DNA of 23,738 nt from Gryganskiella cystojenkinii. Taxonomy: Eukaryota; Mortierellomycota; Mortierellomycetes; Mortierellales; Mortierellaceae. The notes below the pieces were generated by a model. The model saw nothing but the letters and a program-made list of their open reading frames with translations. It was not told the origin of the DNA and made no database searches. This document shows, in pieces, positions 20,511 to 23,738 of this stretch. Both the position numbers and the translations under genes were made by a program. The DNA lies in contig JAAAIG010000582.1 in the NCBI GenBank assembly GCA_015852425.1, positions 1,474 to 25,211 on the forward strand, read 5' to 3'. How positions within the stretch are numbered: position 1 is the first letter of the stretch; each line of letters opens with the position of its first letter.

Positions 20511-21556
20511 ATGAGTCCGAGATTAATCAAGGAGTGTAAGAGACGGTCCTTTATTTTGCCTAGAGTCGAAGGGATAATGATCCTTCGAGTGGTGGCTTTA
20601 CTCTTAATTTATTTCTCCGGACGTGACACTGATTGTGTAAAAAAGGAGGTAAAAATGACTGTCCGTCACAGTTGTATTTCCCGATTTTGGAGGGCTTCTT
20701 TTTGCGAGGCATTCAAAAAATTGATTACTGGACGCCAAGTTGTAGACATGTTGCAGACCTGTCCACGATTGAAGAGCATGGTGATCAGCGATAATGGGAC
20801 TCAAGTCTGTTGGCGCATTTTTGCTCAAGGTTCAGCCTTAGGAAACAACTCACATTCGAACTCCCAATTTTTACAGACAGCATGGTCATGCGCTGAAACG
20901 TTAACCGCTCTCTCAATCTTCCTCATGGTTGATTACATGATGATATCAAACGAAGATTCGTTGCAAACTGCAGAGAGAGTCTTTCGCCGAATAGGAGAGA
21001 TCAGGTCCTGGAAGATTTGTCACTCGGGTGCGATCACAAGCGCGTGAGCTATAGAAAATCTTCTAGTGCAATCAGGGTCGAGGTCACGTTGAACTGGACG
21101 TTCGAGCATGGACTTGGTCATCTCTACCCACTCCGAAGGCTCCGTCGCGTAGATATTTACCGATTATGGCGGCACACCCCGCCATCCATTCAACAACATC
21201 GTCACCAAGGTTGGACGGTTCTTCAGTTCGAAAACTGTTTCATCACGGAGGTAAACTTCCATTACTTGAGCCGCCATACCAGAGACCTCCACAGACTTCT
21301 TTCAGCTTGGGCAGCACCTCGGGCACTTTGTTATAGAGTTAGAATCATATTGCTCCATAACCCCAAAGTTCAACCTGAGGTGCTTGATCCCGAGGTTATT
21401 CTTGTACACTTCATTGAGATATTGCTTGCACAGATCCTCGTCCACGTCAATTTTTTTTGTGGAACTCGAACGGGGTCGGGGTCGAACAGGGCCAGTCTTT
21501 TGGAGGGGAAAGTACCAACAGAAAAACATGTGGAGCACGATTCACAGCCACCGTGA
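20511..21556 (+). pseudogene. LRR/F-box-like protein remnant with frame break
   Basis: The frame from ATG 20511 reads like the LRR part of a fungal F-box protein (VVDMLQTCPRLKSMVIS, ETLTALSIFLMVD, AERVFRRIGEI). It breaks near 21007-21008 and resumes in frame 2 (LSLGCDHKRVSYRKSSSAI, HGLGHLYPLRRLRRVDIYRL). One added C in the CC run would join them. No F-box is present at the N-terminus. Beyond about 21180 the plus-strand frame loses LRR character, and the minus strand (21302-21538) is also open with LRR-like text, so the 3' part is uncertain. Probably a decayed member of the F-box/LRR family. Confidence 0.45.
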
Positions 21557-21703
21557 AACGCTTGATTCAAATCATAGTTTATAATATTTAGAACATAATA
21601 AAGATAAACTCCAATTCGAATTATTCATTCAGGTCGAAAAAGTGACAAGCACAAGATATTGAAAAAAAGGTTCGAGCATCTACCTTCTCCATTACATGTT
21701 TCA

Positions 21704-22697
21704 CTACTCTGTGGACTTTTGATGACAGATGCCCTTTCGACAAGCATGGCATTTATCTGTCTTGTGTGGGCCAGTTGAGCGATGGTTCTGAAGTGGCTTG
21801 ACCAATGATTGCTGACCCGTCCAGCCATCCAACACCTTCACGACCTTTGTGACATAATTGTCCTTGTCAACGTCGGGCTCGACGTACATCTTGCAACGCA
21901 GGCACATTTGAGAATTCAAAGAAGTTCGATATCGATAGGGATAGCCGATGGACGACATCCAAATTTCAGCGCAGATCCCTGTGGAAGTCCATATGCGTGG
22001 TTCTTCCGGTTGATCCTTTTTTCGTTTTGCAGTTGTAGCATTTGAAAACTCCAAAGACGGATTGAGTAGTTGAATATGGGCCATCTTTCTTGATCTGCAG
22101 GTCATACATGTATCGGTCATCCACCTCTTCTGTTACTAATGCATGAAGAAATATGCCATCAATTTCTGGTCGAGTGGTATGCTTACGGGTCTGACTACTG
22201 CGCGGCGCAACGCATTGCAGCTGTCTCTCTACAGTTGTTGTCAAAGATGGTAATGTAGGATTCCCATGGATTGGGCGTCTTGTGTCTGCAGGAGGTGAAT
22301 GTACCGGCATGGTGGATCTAACGAGTCTCGGGTCATTAGCAACACTAAATGACGTGCTAGGAAGTGTGGGCAAAACTCTTGGTGCTGCGTAAACGAGTGA
22401 TTGAGATATATAGGATGATTGGGATGGAACAAATCTCCGTGGAGCTTCCGTGAGCGGTCGGGATCCATAGGAAGAAGAAGAAGAAGGCAGCAGATACGTC
22501 CTTTCATTGATTATTCGGTCTCTATGGCTTGGTATAGAGTGGCCGTATGAGCTTTCAAGGTGACGTCTCTTGTCCGTATCTTGACCCTGACAGAGAGTAA
22601 TGCAAAGGATGAGCATTACTAGCGCGACGAATCCGGCGGGAGCACCCAGGACCCACCAGAGCGAGACGCCATCAAGGTATGCGAAGAAGTCAATCAT
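21704..22697 (-). CDS. Single-pass membrane protein with C-terminal 3CxxC zinc finger (one frame break)
   Basis: The N-terminus has one hydrophobic helix (about residues 12-36: VSLWWVLGAPAGFVALVMLI) with a basic flank after it (DKRRH). A Ser/Pro/Arg-rich disordered region of about 170 residues follows. The C-terminal domain (about 215-326) carries C-x2-C pairs FKCYNC, MCLRCKMYVEP, KCHACRKGIC and a G-I-C-A-E-I-W block, matching the 3CxxC-type zinc finger of receptor-transporting-protein-like families. The first pair and the GICAEIW block are in different frames: the T6 run at 22017-22022 (A6 on the coding strand) has one base too many, and A5 would give CKTKKDQPEEP and one 330-aa protein. No GT donor exists nearby, so an intron is unlikely. 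The long linker is consistent with a zinc-binding domain tethered to a membrane; which side it faces is not determined. Confidence 0.78.
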
Positions 22698-22750
22698 AAG
22701 GAGGAGACATATGACTTTCGGTCAGGGATTGGAATCTATTAAATGCTAAC

Positions 22751-22815
22751 CGACTAAAAAACAGAAATCCGTATTTTTTTAGTTTTTAGTCGTTTTTTTT
22801 TAGTCTTCGGACTAA
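22751..22815. repeat. Two adjacent hairpins built from ACTAAA/TTTAGT, upstream of the 3CxxC gene
   Basis: CGACTAAAAAAC (22751-22762) pairs with GTTTTTAGTCG (22782-22792), with one bulged base. Next to it TTAGTC-TTCG-GACTAA (22800-22815) is a perfect 6-bp stem closed by a C(TTCG)G loop. Read on the minus strand these are repeated ACTAAAA motifs, 54-118 bp upstream of the 3CxxC ATG. A promoter element or the end of a small mobile element are both possible. Confidence 0.5.
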
Positions 22816-23126
22816 TTGACCAACTACGATTTTTTTTAACATCATGAAGTTTTTAACAAGAACACTAATATACTATGTTCGATGTTAACCAAACGAACTT
22901 TTTTTCTATTTTGGTGGGTGACCGTCCGTGACCCTCGTGAATAAGTATACTTTATGCCAAGAGAGGAGAAAAGCGTGTATTGTTGTTAAGCATAGACGTC
23001 AAAGAGAAAGAAAAAAAGCACAAAAAGAATTAAGGAAAAAGGGAGCAAGAAAGAGAAACGGAAGCGAGGTGAAGGACTTATCAAAATGTTTAAGGCTTTC
23101 TCTAGACCTTCGTCGTTATGTTATTT
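22816..23126. other. A/T-rich spacer, no supported gene
   Basis: An open plus-strand frame (22928-23128) begins with GTG and encodes mostly Lys/Arg from an A/G-rich stretch; it is not supported as a gene. No terminal inverted repeat of the hAT element could be recognised here. Confidence 0.4.
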
Positions 23127-23140
23127 AATAAATATTTATT
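23127..23140. terminator. Palindromic bidirectional poly(A) signal AATAAATATTTATT
   Basis: The 14-bp perfect palindrome gives AATAAA on both strands. For the hAT gene on the minus strand it lies about 35 nt beyond the stop at 23175, a normal distance for a fungal poly(A) signal. Confidence 0.45.
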
Positions 23141-23174
23141 GAAGAAAAAAGAAAGAAAGAATAGAACAACGAGG

Positions 23175-23738
23175 CTACACATTGTACCCAACAGCTCTTG
23201 CTGACCGAAGACATTTGGTTGCATATTGAGTAAAGACTATATCACTCACAGAGTCGGAGGTAAGACGAGTACGTTTGTCAGTAACAGTGTTACCAGCAAA
23301 ACTAACAGGCGTCGCCGGCATCGCTAAGTACTCTCGAGCCAATTGCGCCATTAGAGGATAATGTTGCTGGTTATCTCTCCACCACGCAAAAGGATCGACA
23401 GCTGAACGGTCTCTTGGCCGAGCAAAATACCTAGACACCTCGTCATCAACGTTACTTGGGGGCTCGATCCTCCTCTGTCTCAAGAAAAGCGAAGACATCA
23501 TCCTCCATGGCCCGAGGAAGGGTAGGCGCTGGCGCGGGGTCCTCAGTAGCATGCTCTGTATGAGGCAGAAGTCGACAAGCAAGCCGAATAGAAGCCTTGA
23601 TTAAACCAACGCGGTCCTGGTCCCTGATATACCAAAGGTTATGGAACGAGGGGTGAAAGACCGAAGCCCTAATCATTGCATCTGTCAGCTCGATCCTGTT
23701 CTCCAGCTCAGTAATTAAATCGTCACGAAACTCGCTCA
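23175..23738 (-). CDS. hAT transposase, C-terminal part (partial at window edge, damaged)
   Basis: Only the last 190 or so residues are in the window. The C-terminus matches the hAT dimerisation domain: DDEVSRYF, DPFAWWRDNQQHYPLMAQLA, REYLAMPATPVS, AGNTVTDKRTRL, then the stop. Two lesions are visible. A G5 run at 23458-23462 (C5 on the coding strand) shifts the frame; C4 would join FLETEEDRAP to SNVDDEVSRYF. The normally very conserved S-E-R-x-F-S block between PATPVS and the AGN motif is missing in frame, about six residues. The transposase is therefore probably inactive even if the frame break is an assembly error. The RNase H-like catalytic core lies outside the window. Whether this element family mobilised the MITE at 6450 is unknown. 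Confidence 0.85.

Noticed and set aside
22928..23128. 66-aa Lys/Arg-rich ORF
   Set aside because: It starts with GTG and its composition follows an A/G-rich stretch; no sign of coding selection.

Overview
The window looks like nuclear DNA of a filamentous early-diverging fungus, most likely Mortierellomycotina (Mortierella and relatives). The basis is short GT-AG introns of 94-137 nt, F-box/LRR proteins, a large ARM-like/NACHT/pentapeptide/WD40 protein, a 3CxxC zinc-finger membrane protein and a hAT transposase fragment. The genus is inferred from gene content only; no marker gene is present.

Layout: (1) 424-1415 (+), F-box protein with a cysteine-rich C-terminus and one frame break. (2) 1797-4970 (-), an intact eight-exon ORC1 gene (BAH + AAA+ + winged helix, 785 aa). 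(3) 5281-8165 (+), a large F-box/LRR-like protein, divergent from ORC1 across a 310-bp shared promoter. It has two single-base frame breaks and a 122-bp hAT-type MITE with a perfect 8-bp target-site duplication. (4) 9791-11649 (+), an intact four-exon beta-lactamase-like serine hydrolase (507 aa). (5) 11.7-12.18 kb, a gene-free stretch with a strikingly regular, highly diverged tandem array of about 23.5-bp period, followed by a diverged 130-bp duplication. (6) 13675-19628 (+), the NACHT-WD40 protein (about 1984 aa, one frame break). (7) 20511-21556 (+), a decayed LRR/F-box-like remnant. (8) 21704-22697 (-), a membrane-anchored 3CxxC zinc-finger protein with one frame break. (9) 23175-23738 (-), the C-terminal end of a hAT transposase running off the window, with one frame break and a deletion in its dimerisation domain.

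The genes do not form a pathway. ORC1 is core replication machinery. The F-box proteins would be SCF ubiquitin-ligase adaptors, and the NACHT-WD40 protein belongs to the fungal NLR-like STAND class. The most interesting observation is that the MITE in gene 3 could act as an intron. A GT in its left terminal repeat and an AG in the right target duplication define a 127-nt phase-0 segment. Removing it restores the frame with a single extra codon, which is what a transposon-born intron ('introner') would look like. A second theme is that seven frame breaks can each be explained by one base, mostly at short homopolymers, so assembly error must be weighed against pseudogenisation.
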